A DNA stretch of 64,000 nt from assembly GCF_900103135.1 (NCBI RefSeq), contig NZ_FNGO01000005.1:1-64000 (forward strand), written 5' to 3'. The DNA comes from Halarsenatibacter silvermanii. GTDB taxonomy: Bacteria > Bacillota > Halanaerobiia > Halanaerobiales > Halarsenatibacteraceae. A model generated the notes under the pieces. That model did not search any database and was not told where the DNA came from. It saw only the letters and a program-made list of their open reading frames with translations. Shown one piece after another: positions 14,914 through 23,802 of this stretch (its first letter is position 1; each line of letters opens with the position of its first letter). The translations under genes and the position numbers were made by a program.

Positions 14914-16410
14914 ATGGAAGCGACAATTGACCTGGCCATCTGGATTATAATCATACCTTTATTCGTCGGTTTTGCCAGTGGTGTTGTACATCATTTCAAA
15001 AAATCTCTGCTGACTCCCTTTGTTCTGACTGCAGGATTTGGTTATTTTTTGCTTGTACTCACACATCTGATTTTTAGAGATCAGCTGCCCTATGTTTATA
15101 ACCTGGGAGAATGGGGCAGGGATGTTGCTATTAATCTGGCAATAGATGATTTTACCATGGTTATGCTCATATTGCTGGCTGTAATAGTTTTGCTGGTAAC
15201 TATCTATTCCAGCGTAACTATAGACAAAAAAAGAGGCAAGTTTTTTCTTCTCTTCAATATATTGATAGTCGGGGTTTCGGGTATGGTGATGACATCTGAT
15301 CTGTTTAACCTGTATGTATTTTTTGAAATCACCTCGATAAGTTCTTACAGCCTGGTGGCCTTTAATGATGAGCATTTCAGCATAGAAGCAGCTTATAAAT
15401 ATCTGATAATAGGGACAATAAGTGGGGTCTTTTTGCTGCTGGCGATAGTGCTGACCTATCAGGCTACCGGCACTCTAAATATGGCTCTGATCCCGGATAA
15501 ACTGGCCGGAGTTAATCCCACCGTACAGCAGGCTCTGCTCAGCTTTTACGTTATTGGACTGGGCGTAAAGTTTGCCATGGTCCCTCTTCATACATGGCTT
15601 CCAGATGCTTATGTGGGAGCCCCGATTGCCTATAATGTCCTCTCTTCCGGGTTGATCATAAAAGCCTGCTTTTTTGCTCTGATGAGGGTAATTTACATAT
15701 TTTTTGGCATCGAATTTTTGCAGGAATTTTCCCTGAATACTATTATGAGTTACTGGGGAGCTGTTACCATAATCTTCGGACATTCAGTGGCTTACCGTCA
15801 GTCCAATGTCAAACGCATAATGGGTTATTCTACCATTGCCCAGATTGGTTATATCATGGTAGCGTTTGGCCTGGGAACAGCAGCCGGCATAATAGCCGGG
15901 AGTTTCCATCTTATCAACCACGCTATAATGAAAAGCACGATATTTTTTGCCTCCGGAAATATGGCCAAAATATCAGGGGGTTATGAACTCGAAGACTTCA
16001 AAGGAATCGGCGGTGTCATGCCCAAAACCTCACTGCTATTTGTGTTGATTTTGCTGGCCCTGGTAGGTCTTCCTCCTTTTAATGGCTTTGTCAGTAAATG
16101 GATGATTCTCGAAGCTTCAGCCGAAGCTGAATATTATTTCCCTGCGCTTATGGTGATTGTCGGAAGCGTGATATCACTGGGGTATTATCTCGGTATTATT
16201 CGATCTATTTTTACCAGTCCCGAAGTTGATATTGACAGGCTGGAGCTGCCGGAATTTACAATTTCTGAAGAACTGCCGCCATTTTTTCTGGGGGGAGTTT
16301 GTGTCATCACCGGTATTCTGCCGATGATTGTTCTCAATATCATAGATGGCGCCCCTCAGTTTCTGCTGGAAAGGGCCAACTTCATAACATTAATTCTGGG
16401 GGGAGGTTGA
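14914..16410 (+). CDS. mrpD: Na+/H+ antiporter subunit MrpD / NuoN-like (first copy)
   Basis: A 498-residue polytopic protein of the proton-pumping antiporter family. It has NLYVFFEITSISSYSLVAFN (conserved Glu in TM5), GLGVKFAMVPLHTWLPDAY with the conserved Lys in TM7, RIMGYSTIAQIGYIMVAFG, and NHAIMKSTIFFASGN with the TM12-type Lys. ACAGGAGG lies six bases before the ATG. It corresponds to MbhH in Mbh-type clusters. Confidence 0.92.
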   Translation: MEATIDLAIWIIIIPLFVGFASGVVHHFKKSLLTPFVLTAGFGYFLLVLTHLIFRDQLPYVYNLGEWGRDVAINLAIDDFTMVMLILLAVIVLLVTIYSSVTIDKKRGKFFLLFNILIVGVSGMVMTSDLFNLYVFFEITSISSYSLVAFNDEHFSIEAAYKYLIIGTISGVFLLLAIVLTYQATGTLNMALIPDKLAGVNPTVQQALLSFYVIGLGVKFAMVPLHTWLPDAYVGAPIAYNVLSSGLIIKACFFALMRVIYIFFGIEFLQEFSLNTIMSYWGAVTIIFGHSVAYRQSNVKRIMGYSTIAQIGYIMVAFGLGTAAGIIAGSFHLINHAIMKSTIFFASGNMAKISGGYELEDFKGIGGVMPKTSLLFVLILLALVGLPPFNGFVSKWMILEASAEAEYYFPALMVIVGSVISLGYYLGIIRSIFTSPEVDIDRLELPEFTISEELPPFFLGGVCVITGILPMIVLNIIDGAPQFLLERANFITLILGGG

Positions 16411-16414
16411 TAAC

Positions 16415-18049
16415 ATGATAAATCCTGGTTTTTTCTTTATAATAGCCGGTATTTTCAGCTATTTTATAGACAAAAATAAAAAACTTTTCATTCTGGCCAC
16501 GGTTACCAGTTTAACAGCCATGTATTATATAATATTCGGCATCACATTCGGCAGAATTCCTTTCTATGAATCTCTCCTGGTTTTTGAATTTATGGATCTC
16601 GAACTGGTACTTTTCAGGGTTAATTCAATCTCAAGAACGGTTTCTATAATATTCGTGTTGTTCGGCTACAGCGGTTTCATATACTCATACCGGCTGGCCA
16701 GCAAAAAATTCTTCCTGATCTCTTTACTGCTGGTGGGTTTTTCGGTCTCACTTCTTTATGTGGGAGATCTATTCTCTTTTTTCGTATTATGGGAATTGAT
16801 GAATATAGCTACCTTTTTCCTGGTTTATGATATGTCGGATGAAAAAAGGCGTCAGATAGCCCAGTACTTCTTTTTGATGCTTATATTTGGCGGTATGTGT
16901 CTTCTCTGGGGTATCATTCTTCATTACACCTCAACAGGCAGTATAGCTCTGGATACTGCTCAGGCAGGCAGAATATTTTTTATAATTTCTGTGGCTATCA
17001 AGATGGCTTTTGCCGGAGTTCATACCTGGCTGCCCAGAACTTATACTAATGTCCCCTTTCTTTACAGTGTGCTTCTTTCGGCCTATACAACCAAGGTTGG
17101 AGTTTACGGACTTTATCATCTTCTGGATGGAGAGTTCATAATGTACGCCGGTGCTCTCAATGCACTTTTTGGGGTGATCATGGCTTTACAGCAATCTACT
17201 ATTCGCAGGATATTGTGTTATCATATTGTCAGTCAGGTTGGCTACATGATAGCAGGGATGGGGCTAATAACTCATGCCGGCAATATAGGAGGATTTTTTC
17301 ATGTGATCAATCATATACTTTATAAGGGACTGCTTTTTATGATGGCAGGTTCAGTGATTTATTCAGTCGGCACTGAAAAATTAAAGGATCTGGGCGGATT
17401 ATGGAAAAAGATGCCTATAACTTTTGTGGCGGGGCTTATAGCCTCTCTATCGATTTCGGGTGCCCCATTTTTCAACGGCTACCTCAGTAAAACTCTGATA
17501 AAAGCTGAAACCCCCAGCCAGCTTGTTTATTATGGCCTCTATATAGCCGGTATCGGTACCACACTTTCTTTTGCCAAAATAATGTATTACACCTTTATCA
17601 GAGACACCGAGCAGGAAGTTGAAATAAACCGCAGCCCCACTGTATCGATGAAAACAGCTATGATTTTCCTCTCGGCAGTTATGATGATAATGGCCTGGAC
17701 ACCGGGTATCAGCGAAAACGCTTTCAATATTGAATCAGGTATCGAGTATTTCTCGCTTTATCACTTATGGGGAGGAGCCCAGCCGGTATTGCTCGGCATA
17801 TTGAGTTTTCCTTTTCTGAGGAGATGGCTCAAACCGCATGAAGTTGAATCTTTTGGAACAGACCCCTATTCTCGCCTGGGAAGAGCTTTTACCAGCACGC
17901 TCTGTCTGGTTCTCTCCCGACTTCATACAGGAGATGAAGTCAGGTATATTTCCTGGTTACTACTGGCACTTGTATTTTTGTTTTTCAACATATATTTAAT
18001 AAACAATGTCTTTTTTGTCAACACCTCTTATATAAGCATAATTATGTGA
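16415..18049 (+). CDS. Second MrpD/NuoL-like proton-translocating subunit
   Basis: A 544-residue paralogue of the preceding gene. It keeps FFVLWELMNIATFFLVYDM, IKMAFAGVHTWLPRTYTNVP, STIRRILCYHIVSQVGYMIAGMG and NHILYKGLLFMMAGSV, so the functional Glu, Lys and His positions look intact. In Bacillus the second large subunit is MrpA and comes first; here it comes last and lacks the MrpA C-terminal extension, which is encoded separately by the DUF4040 and MbhE-like parts. Start ATG with GGGGGAGG upstream. No hydrogenase gene follows. A weak inverted repeat (about 18052-18079) without a T-run is the only possible terminator. Confidence 0.9.
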   Translation: MINPGFFFIIAGIFSYFIDKNKKLFILATVTSLTAMYYIIFGITFGRIPFYESLLVFEFMDLELVLFRVNSISRTVSIIFVLFGYSGFIYSYRLASKKFFLISLLLVGFSVSLLYVGDLFSFFVLWELMNIATFFLVYDMSDEKRRQIAQYFFLMLIFGGMCLLWGIILHYTSTGSIALDTAQAGRIFFIISVAIKMAFAGVHTWLPRTYTNVPFLYSVLLSAYTTKVGVYGLYHLLDGEFIMYAGALNALFGVIMALQQSTIRRILCYHIVSQVGYMIAGMGLITHAGNIGGFFHVINHILYKGLLFMMAGSVIYSVGTEKLKDLGGLWKKMPITFVAGLIASLSISGAPFFNGYLSKTLIKAETPSQLVYYGLYIAGIGTTLSFAKIMYYTFIRDTEQEVEINRSPTVSMKTAMIFLSAVMMIMAWTPGISENAFNIESGIEYFSLYHLWGGAQPVLLGILSFPFLRRWLKPHEVESFGTDPYSRLGRAFTSTLCLVLSRLHTGDEVRYISWLLLALVFLFFNIYLINNVFFVNTSYISIIM

Positions 18050-18226
18050 AATCGTTAAAGGTTATATCATTAACGAATCCTTTGAGATAAAAACAGTTTG
18101 ATTGATATTTTCTGGCTGCTAAAAATAAAAATATCACTTGAGCAGATCTGCAAATGACCGCAGGACATCAGGAATAAGAGAAGAACCAGCGCGAAATTTT
18201 TCTTTGCTCGAATCATATCGTGAACG

Positions 18227-18255
18227 TTGTAAAAAACAGATAAATATGATAAAAT
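18227..18255 (+). promoter_or_regulatory. Predicted promoter of the LRR gene
   Basis: TTGTAA (18227-18232) and TAAAAT (18250-18255) with a 17-base spacer, about 50 bases upstream of the start codon. The rest of 18050-18305 holds nothing else I can support. Confidence 0.55.
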
Positions 18256-18305
18256 TATCACGAAGAGATACGGTTTAAACTGAAGCAGGAAGGGAGGCAG
18301 AAAAA

Positions 18306-19661
18306 TTGAAAAATAAAATTAAAAAATTTAAAACACAAAATATCAACAGATTCTTGCTTATCACTTTAACATTGTTTTTAGTTTTTGCTGTGAATTTACT
18401 TATCTTTAATCAGATGACGATATCTGCCCAGACGGACAATGAAGTGATCAACATCGAAGATGAAAATTTAGAAGAGTATATCAGGGAAAAACTGGAACTT
18501 CAGGAAGATGAGCCAATTTACAGATCTGAAGCAGCCGAAGTTGAAGATTTAAGAGCCTCCTTCAGAGAAGTCGAATCGCTGGCAGGATTGGAACATTTCG
18601 AAAATTTGCGCTGGTTGAGTCTCTGGGGGAATGATATTGATGACCTCTCGCCCCTGGAAGAACTGGAAAATTTAAATTATCTCAACTTTTACAATAATGA
18701 TGTGACTGATATTTCTCCCCTCTCCGACCTGGAAAATCTTGCCTGGCTGGGATTTATCAACAATGATGTCCAGGATCTTTCACCGGTGAAAAATTTAGAG
18801 CGGTTAAGAACACTGGATATCCGTAATAATCGCATAGAAGATATATCTGCCCTGGAAAATATAAATAATCTTGAATGGTTCGACTTCAGAGATAACCGGG
18901 TGAGAGATCTCTCACCTCTGTCTGAAAACGAAAACATGCAGTGGCTGGATTTTAGGAATAATCGGATAAAGGATCTCTCTCCGCTTGCAGAAATGGAAAA
19001 TCTTAAACATTTAGATGCATGGAACAACGAGATAGAAGATATAAGTCCGCTATCTGATCTTTACAATCTGGAGCATCTCTCATTGACTTTTAATAATATT
19101 GAAGAGACTGAAGCACTGGAAAATCTGACAGAACTGCAAGAGCTTAAATTGAGCGGCAATAAAATAGAAAACATAGAAGCTTTAAAAGAAATGAATGATC
19201 TGGAATATCTAAATTTAAGTCAAAATAATATCACAGATATATCGGCTCTGGAAAATCTCGCAGGCATAGAAGAATTATGGCTAAACAACAATTTAATAGA
19301 TGATATCTCGCCACTCAGCAATCTTACCAGTCTGGAAAAGTTGAGTTTCAGTTCCAACCAGGTCGAGGAGATCTCTTCTCTGAGTGAGCTGGAAAATCTG
19401 GAAGAACTGAGGTTCAGCGGAAATAGAATTGCTGAAATAGATGCCGTGGAAAATATGGAGAATCTGCAGGAGCTTCATCTGGCCTCTAACAGAGTTAAAA
19501 ACATCGAACCTCTGGTAGATAACGACGGGCTGGGAGAGACAGCCAGCGTATATCTCTGGGAGAATTATCTCGATATGACCCAGGCAGGCCCGGCCGGTAA
19601 CCAGCTCGAAATACTGGAGGAGAGAGGTGTCGATCTGCATTATCAGCCTCAATTTGAATGA
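18306..19661 (+). CDS. Secreted leucine-rich-repeat protein, internalin-type repeats
   Basis: A 451-residue protein. The N-terminus is basic and then hydrophobic (NRFLLITLTLFLVFAVNLL...TISAQ), a signal peptide or membrane anchor. After a capping segment come 14 full 22-residue repeats of the form LxxLxNLxxLxLxxNxIxDISP (about 95-405), the SDS22/internalin type, and one degenerate repeat. There is no LPXTG or other wall-anchoring motif, so the protein is either released or held by an uncleaved signal. The start is TTG with GGGAGG nine bases upstream. Such proteins usually bind proteins or polysaccharides at the surface; the partner is unknown. Confidence 0.85.
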   Translation: MKNKIKKFKTQNINRFLLITLTLFLVFAVNLLIFNQMTISAQTDNEVINIEDENLEEYIREKLELQEDEPIYRSEAAEVEDLRASFREVESLAGLEHFENLRWLSLWGNDIDDLSPLEELENLNYLNFYNNDVTDISPLSDLENLAWLGFINNDVQDLSPVKNLERLRTLDIRNNRIEDISALENINNLEWFDFRDNRVRDLSPLSENENMQWLDFRNNRIKDLSPLAEMENLKHLDAWNNEIEDISPLSDLYNLEHLSLTFNNIEETEALENLTELQELKLSGNKIENIEALKEMNDLEYLNLSQNNITDISALENLAGIEELWLNNNLIDDISPLSNLTSLEKLSFSSNQVEEISSLSELENLEELRFSGNRIAEIDAVENMENLQELHLASNRVKNIEPLVDNDGLGETASVYLWENYLDMTQAGPAGNQLEILEERGVDLHYQPQFE

Positions 19662-19726
19662 GGATAATCAATAAAGCTCTTTTCAATATTTAAGCTGGAA
19701 TGAAGATATTAACAGCACGAAAAAGA

Positions 19727-19778
19727 GCCGGCTGAGGATTTTTTGAGAACACCAAAATCCCAGCCGGCCCTTTATTAT
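19727..19778. terminator. Bidirectional intrinsic terminator
   Basis: The arms GCCGGCTGAGGATTTT (19727-19742) and AAAATCCCAGCCGGC (19754-19768) pair with one bulge, and T-rich DNA lies on both sides. It separates the LRR gene (plus) from the convergent DUF952 gene (minus). Confidence 0.8.
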
Positions 19779-19812
19779 TTTACGAGAAATTAATTCTGTT
19801 GATTATATTTTA

Positions 19813-20154
19813 TCATTCAAGCATTTTATCCCAGCTGGTAAGGTGCACCTTTTCGTCCGCAATAAAGTCGCAGACCTCCATAACAGCATCAAGATTGAGA
19901 GCGCCGTAAATATGAGGATATTTTTCTCCGGAGTCATAAAGATCTTCGTAAACTATATCCGCTTCCACCTTTTCCTCGTCTATACAGAGAAGCAGAAGAT
20001 CCTCTCTGCCCTGAAAAACCCGGGCGATAACCTCGATAAGCTGAGGGGGACGCGAGCAGTTGATATATCCCTGTTCAGACAGCGTTGAAGGAACATAATA
20101 ACCTTCTTCTCTGGCACTGCTCCATCTTTCTTTGCTAGTTATATGGATAATCAT
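19813..20154 (-). CDS. DUF952 family protein
   Basis: A 113-residue protein beginning MIIHITSKERWSSA, with GYYVPSTLSEQGYINCSRPPQL and YPHIYGALNLDAV, the conserved pattern of DUF952. The fold resembles ADP-ribosyl-transferase-like and cyclophosphodiesterase-like small proteins, but no function is established that I know of. It follows the UGA-containing peroxiredoxin gene by 35 bases on the same strand. Confidence 0.82.
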   Translation of the reverse strand: MIIHITSKERWSSAREEGYYVPSTLSEQGYINCSRPPQLIEVIARVFQGREDLLLLCIDEEKVEADIVYEDLYDSGEKYPHIYGALNLDAVMEVCDFIADEKVHLTSWDKMLE

Positions 20155-20189
20155 CTTTCAGCCCCCCTCCTGGCTAAAAAGAAGTATGG

Positions 20190-20636
20190 TCAGTTTTCAT
20201 CCAGACCGGAGAGAAAATCTATGATCTTCTCCACATGACCATCAACATGAACTTTGGGATAGGTTTTCATAATTTTACGCCCATCCAGAATATAGGTGCT
20301 CCTTTTTACAAAACCGAAAAAATTCATAACATCGTATTCCTGGCAAACCTCTCCATCCTCGTCAGCCATCAGCGGAAATTCAATATCATTTGAAAGAGCA
20401 AAATCCTTTACGGGCTCCAGTTCATCTTTGCTTATGCCGGCCACATTAGCGTCCAGCCTCTTTAAATCATCAATGTGGTCTCTAAATGAGACCGCTTCCG
20501 TTTTTCAACCGGGACTATCACCGCGAGGATAAAAAAACAAAATCAGAAATCTTTCTTCGAAACTGTCAAGGCTGTATGTCTTACCATCCTGAGCCTTCAG
20601 TTCAAAATCCGGTGCTTTTTCTCCAGTCTCCAGCAT
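20190..20636 (-). CDS. bcp: Bcp-type peroxiredoxin, probable selenoprotein (in-frame TGA at 20505-20507)
   Basis: The reading frame from ATG 20636 (AGAGGTG seven bases upstream) to the stop at 20190 contains one TGA, at codon 44. The context is FYPRGDSPG-TGA-KTEAVSFRD. In Bcp/PrxQ peroxiredoxins the same place reads FYPKDDTPGC-TTEACSFRD, so the TGA sits exactly on the peroxidatic Cys. Similarity is good on both sides in the same frame and no base is missing or added, so selenocysteine is the best reading. The usual resolving Cys (five residues on) is Val; the only Cys is in GEVCQEY. Length with Sec is 148. It would reduce peroxides in the cytoplasm. Automatic annotation would give only the downstream fragment from 20444. 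Confidence 0.85.
20477..20493 (-). promoter_or_regulatory. Candidate bacterial SECIS hairpin
   Basis: Starting 11 bases after the in-frame TGA, GGTCTC pairs perfectly with GAGACC around loop ATTTA. Bacterial SECIS elements lie in the coding region just downstream of UGA. The spacing is on the short side and the loop lacks the common GU, so this is provisional. Confidence 0.5.
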
Positions 20637-20808
20637 ATATATCACCTCTTGACAATCAACTTTTAAAAAGTTGTTAAAGCAGATACCCTGTGATCAAAAA
20701 ATAATATAGCCCCGCCGATTTGCAGGGGGGCAGAAAAAATATTCAACTGATCAGGTCCAAAACTTAGTAAATTCTGTAGTATAATTATATAAATACAAAC
20801 CATAATTG

Positions 20809-21330
20809 TCAAATCTCATAACCAAAATGATCGGCCAGCATATGCGGATCGTAATTTTCTTTGACCTCTTCTCCTGCCTGATTGGCATATACCTGCCAGT
20901 TATTTGTTTCCACCACGATCAACCTGATATCACACCAGCCTCTAATACCCAGCCAGAAGGAAGTCGAATAATTGTAATTTTCGACCAGGGATATCTCTTC
21001 AGAGGTGAGCGGTTTACCTACGATCTGGATATAAGTTATAAAGCTCTGATGATGTCCTGACTCCGGTACAATCAGTTCATCTATACATTCAGAAAAAAAA
21101 CTGTCATCGATTAATTCATCGGAAAATTCATCGTTTACTTCAACCAGAGAATGTTCAAAATCATTATATTGATAAATCTTTATTGATTTTACCCCCATAA
21201 ATCTCTCATTTGTCACTTCCAAAAAGGCATAAAGATCGAACTCTCTACCCAGAACTTCTTCATTCTCGTACAAATCAAAGTATTGATAATACATATCCAG
21301 CATCATTTCGAAATACTTTTCTGATTCCAT
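20809..21330 (-). CDS. Hypothetical acidic protein
   Basis: A 173-residue protein I do not recognise. It is rich in Glu, Asp, Tyr and Phe, with no signal peptide, membrane helix or metal motif. Features are YYQYFDLYENEEVLG near the N-terminus and WLGIRGWCDIRLIVVETNNWQVYANQAGEEV near the C-terminus. It starts 28 bases after the stop of the dehydratase-like gene on the same strand and may be in that transcript. The 170-base gap to the peroxiredoxin shows no clear feature. Confidence 0.55.
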   Translation of the reverse strand: MESEKYFEMMLDMYYQYFDLYENEEVLGREFDLYAFLEVTNERFMGVKSIKIYQYNDFEHSLVEVNDEFSDELIDDSFFSECIDELIVPESGHHQSFITYIQIVGKPLTSEEISLVENYNYSTSFWLGIRGWCDIRLIVVETNNWQVYANQAGEEVKENYDPHMLADHFGYEI

Positions 21331-21357
21331 TTAAAACACCTGCCCTCTGCAGAAATT

Positions 21358-22674
21358 TTAATTGACAGCCTGGTATCGACTTTCCAGCATCTCAAGAAAG
21401 CTCTCCATCCTCGTCCTTATCTGTCCGGTTGAAAATCCTCCGGGATCAACGCAGTCCCCCTGCAGGTCGAGAAAAGGGACTCCCATCTTTTTTAAGCTAT
21501 CTTTGAGTTGATAGGTCCCCCCCGCCGATTGGCGGCAGCCCCAGTGGGAAAAATGAACCACACCATCTATCTGATAATCCTCTATCATTTCTTTTATTGC
21601 TTCAACTCTGTTGTCAATAGGTCCCAGACCGGGATGAGATAATATCTTTCTGGCCAGGCTTTTAAAGGGTTCATCCGGATCAAGAGGCGGCCAGAAAAGA
21701 TGATTCATCTCTTCATAAACTATCTCTGCTCTTCCCTGTATATAATCGAACATCTCCCTGCTGAAATAAGGCCGCAGATGCAGCCAGAGCAGATAAGGGT
21801 TTTCTTTGTTTCCTCTGACTTTCCCGGGATGATTAAGATCAAACCTGTCCTCTAATTTTTTCTTGAGTTCATCGACAAGAAGAGAAAAAATATCAGCAGT
21901 CCGGGGATTGCCGTATCCCAGAAAATTTAAATACACAAAAGATAAAGCTGCTGGCGAAGTTAGAACAGGCGGAAATTTTTTGCGCAGTTCACAGACCTCC
22001 AGCCATTTCTCGCGGGCCCTATTGGAAGCAGCAAAGGATTTTTCAATATCATTCTGGCTAATCTTTCTGCCCGTTATCTTCTCGCAGCTGGAAAAAGCTT
22101 CTTCAATCTGCCTGGTCAGATACTCCTCTGCTTTCTGACTCCTGCCGGCAGGAACATCCAGAACGTTAAAATCAACTCGATGGCGGCTGGCCAAAATTTT
22201 GAGCAGCTGAGGAGCCCCATCACAGAGATGGGTGCTGGCCAGTATCATAGCAGGCTCGGGCAGATAATCATTTATATCCATTCCTCCCGCACATCTATGA
22301 AACGAACATGTCTCCGGAGAAAAACCAATAGATTCAGCTTCTTTAAGCATTTTTTCTGCCTGACCAAAAGCTGCCATCACGCCCGATGCAATCTCTGGAG
22401 AAAAAGGAGTCATACCGGCTGCATAAGCTATCTCATCCGGAAAAAAAGCCGATGTCCATACTGTCGGTTCCCCTTCTTTAAGCGATTTCGCTGTAATATC
22501 CAGAGCAAAATTGGTCATTTCCTCGGTGGTCTTTAGTTGAAAATCTGCCTGCCAGGAAAAAACTTTTTTGAAAAGATGCCGAAAAACTCTGGATTTCAGC
22601 AGTTTTTCGCCCATCCCCTGAGAAAGTTTTTCTTCCAGCTTTGCCCGAAAAGCATCATAACTTACCATTGACAT
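21358..22674 (-). CDS. 2-hydroxyacyl-CoA dehydratase family subunit (HgdA/double-cubane type)
   Basis: A 438-residue protein of the 2-hydroxyacyl-CoA dehydratase / benzoyl-CoA reductase / double-cubane family, which uses Fe-S clusters and an ATP-driven activase for difficult reductions. Cys ligands are likely in FHRCAGGMDINDYLP, ILASTHLCDGAPQ and HFSHWGCRQSAGGTYQL; the last is a family hallmark. LDVPAGRS and LDLQGDCVDPGGFSTGQIRTRMESF are also typical. It lies six bases after its partner, with the activase upstream. The substrate is unknown; no CoA-transferase or acyl-CoA dehydrogenase is nearby, so a non-CoA double-cubane role is also possible. Confidence 0.85.
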   Translation of the reverse strand: MSMVSYDAFRAKLEEKLSQGMGEKLLKSRVFRHLFKKVFSWQADFQLKTTEEMTNFALDITAKSLKEGEPTVWTSAFFPDEIAYAAGMTPFSPEIASGVMAAFGQAEKMLKEAESIGFSPETCSFHRCAGGMDINDYLPEPAMILASTHLCDGAPQLLKILASRHRVDFNVLDVPAGRSQKAEEYLTRQIEEAFSSCEKITGRKISQNDIEKSFAASNRAREKWLEVCELRKKFPPVLTSPAALSFVYLNFLGYGNPRTADIFSLLVDELKKKLEDRFDLNHPGKVRGNKENPYLLWLHLRPYFSREMFDYIQGRAEIVYEEMNHLFWPPLDPDEPFKSLARKILSHPGLGPIDNRVEAIKEMIEDYQIDGVVHFSHWGCRQSAGGTYQLKDSLKKMGVPFLDLQGDCVDPGGFSTGQIRTRMESFLEMLESRYQAVN

Positions 22675-22680
22675 TCCTCC

Positions 22681-23796
22681 TCAGGTCATCTCCATAAAAG
22701 CCTCCAGTCGGGTCCTTATTCTTCCGCTGTCACCGGAACTTAATTCTGTGGCAAGATTCAGCACGGGAATATTGGCTTCCGTCATCAATTTTTTGATAAC
22801 AATAAAATCATAATGGGCATAATCACAAAAATTCAAATTATGAAATATTACTCCCCTTATATTCAGAGTTTCGAGAAGCTTTCGATATAAGGATTTTCGA
22901 TATCCGTTATCATAAAACCGCGGACAGCGGGGCTTCCCCAGATACAATTCAGTCAAAAAAGCCAGCAGCCGGGATCTATCCCTTATATCTTGAAATTTAG
23001 CCTCTTTTCCCTCGAGAGCTTTTAAAGCCCCCTGATAGTCTTTAAACCAGTACCTGAAGCCGCTGCAGTGTTCGTGAAAGACACCCTTTTTGCTGGTTGA
23101 TAGAAGATCGACAATCTCCCTGTGAGGCTGAGCTCCCGTCAAAATATATACTCCGGCTCCTTCCGCGGGCAGATCCAGTGCATTTTCACCTTTGTTTTTC
23201 AGCAGATTATTAAATTTCGCGCGTTTTCTGGTCTGGGCAGCCTGCATCATTTCAAAATTGATAAATCCCGGCAGATAATCTGAGAAGCTAAACCCGCTTA
23301 ACTCCTCAGCCTCGACAGATGATTTTAAATTTTTAGCAGTACGAGCATACATTTTAATGGAAGCCAGCAGGCTGGCATGGGATATTTCTCCGCCAACTTT
23401 ATTCAAAAAATCAGCCAGTTTCTCCAGACAACTCAGCATATATTTATGAGCATAGGAATTGACAGCTGCAGGCAAATCCAGCAAAAATACGGGCAGGTCG
23501 GCCTCCCTTTCCAGCACATTATAAAGATGCATCATAGCATTGCAGGAATGGGCAACCACAGCTCCTCTGAGTTGGCTCTCATTCTCCTCTTTTAAAATCC
23601 TCTCAGCAGCCTGGCGGACATAAGGACAGAGATTGGCAGGAAGAAAACCAGTGGATCCGGAATTATTTCTGGAGGGCAATGCTCTATAAGGCCTTAAACC
23701 TGCTGCCCGGATCAATTCTTCAGGTACATAGGAGCAAAACCATGCAAGCCTGCCTTCGACCTCAGGCAGGTTGCCTTTCAAGTCACTCTCTTTCAT
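22681..23796 (-). CDS. 2-hydroxyacyl-CoA dehydratase family subunit (HgdB-like)
   Basis: The second, shorter paralogue (371 aa). It shares the family layout: RLAWFCSYVPEELIRAAGLRP at the N-terminus, ANLCPYVRQAAE, VVAHSCNAMMHLYNVL, FHNLNFCDYAHYDF and the C-terminal SSGDSGRIRTRLEAFMEM. Cys residues in these places could hold a [4Fe-4S] cluster. With the 438-residue gene it resembles an HgdA/HgdB heterodimer by size. It begins six bases after the activase stop. Confidence 0.83.
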   Translation of the reverse strand: MKESDLKGNLPEVEGRLAWFCSYVPEELIRAAGLRPYRALPSRNNSGSTGFLPANLCPYVRQAAERILKEENESQLRGAVVAHSCNAMMHLYNVLEREADLPVFLLDLPAAVNSYAHKYMLSCLEKLADFLNKVGGEISHASLLASIKMYARTAKNLKSSVEAEELSGFSFSDYLPGFINFEMMQAAQTRKRAKFNNLLKNKGENALDLPAEGAGVYILTGAQPHREIVDLLSTSKKGVFHEHCSGFRYWFKDYQGALKALEGKEAKFQDIRDRSRLLAFLTELYLGKPRCPRFYDNGYRKSLYRKLLETLNIRGVIFHNLNFCDYAHYDFIVIKKLMTEANIPVLNLATELSSGDSGRIRTRLEAFMEMT

Positions 23797-23802
23797 AAAA
23801 TT

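Noticed and set aside
18052-18079. Terminator after the antiporter operon
   Set aside because: A short inverted repeat exists but has no T-run, so I did not list it.
20190-20636. Frameshifted or decayed peroxiredoxin
   Set aside because: Both sides of the TGA are in the same frame and conserved, and the TGA sits on the catalytic Cys, which fits selenocysteine far better.
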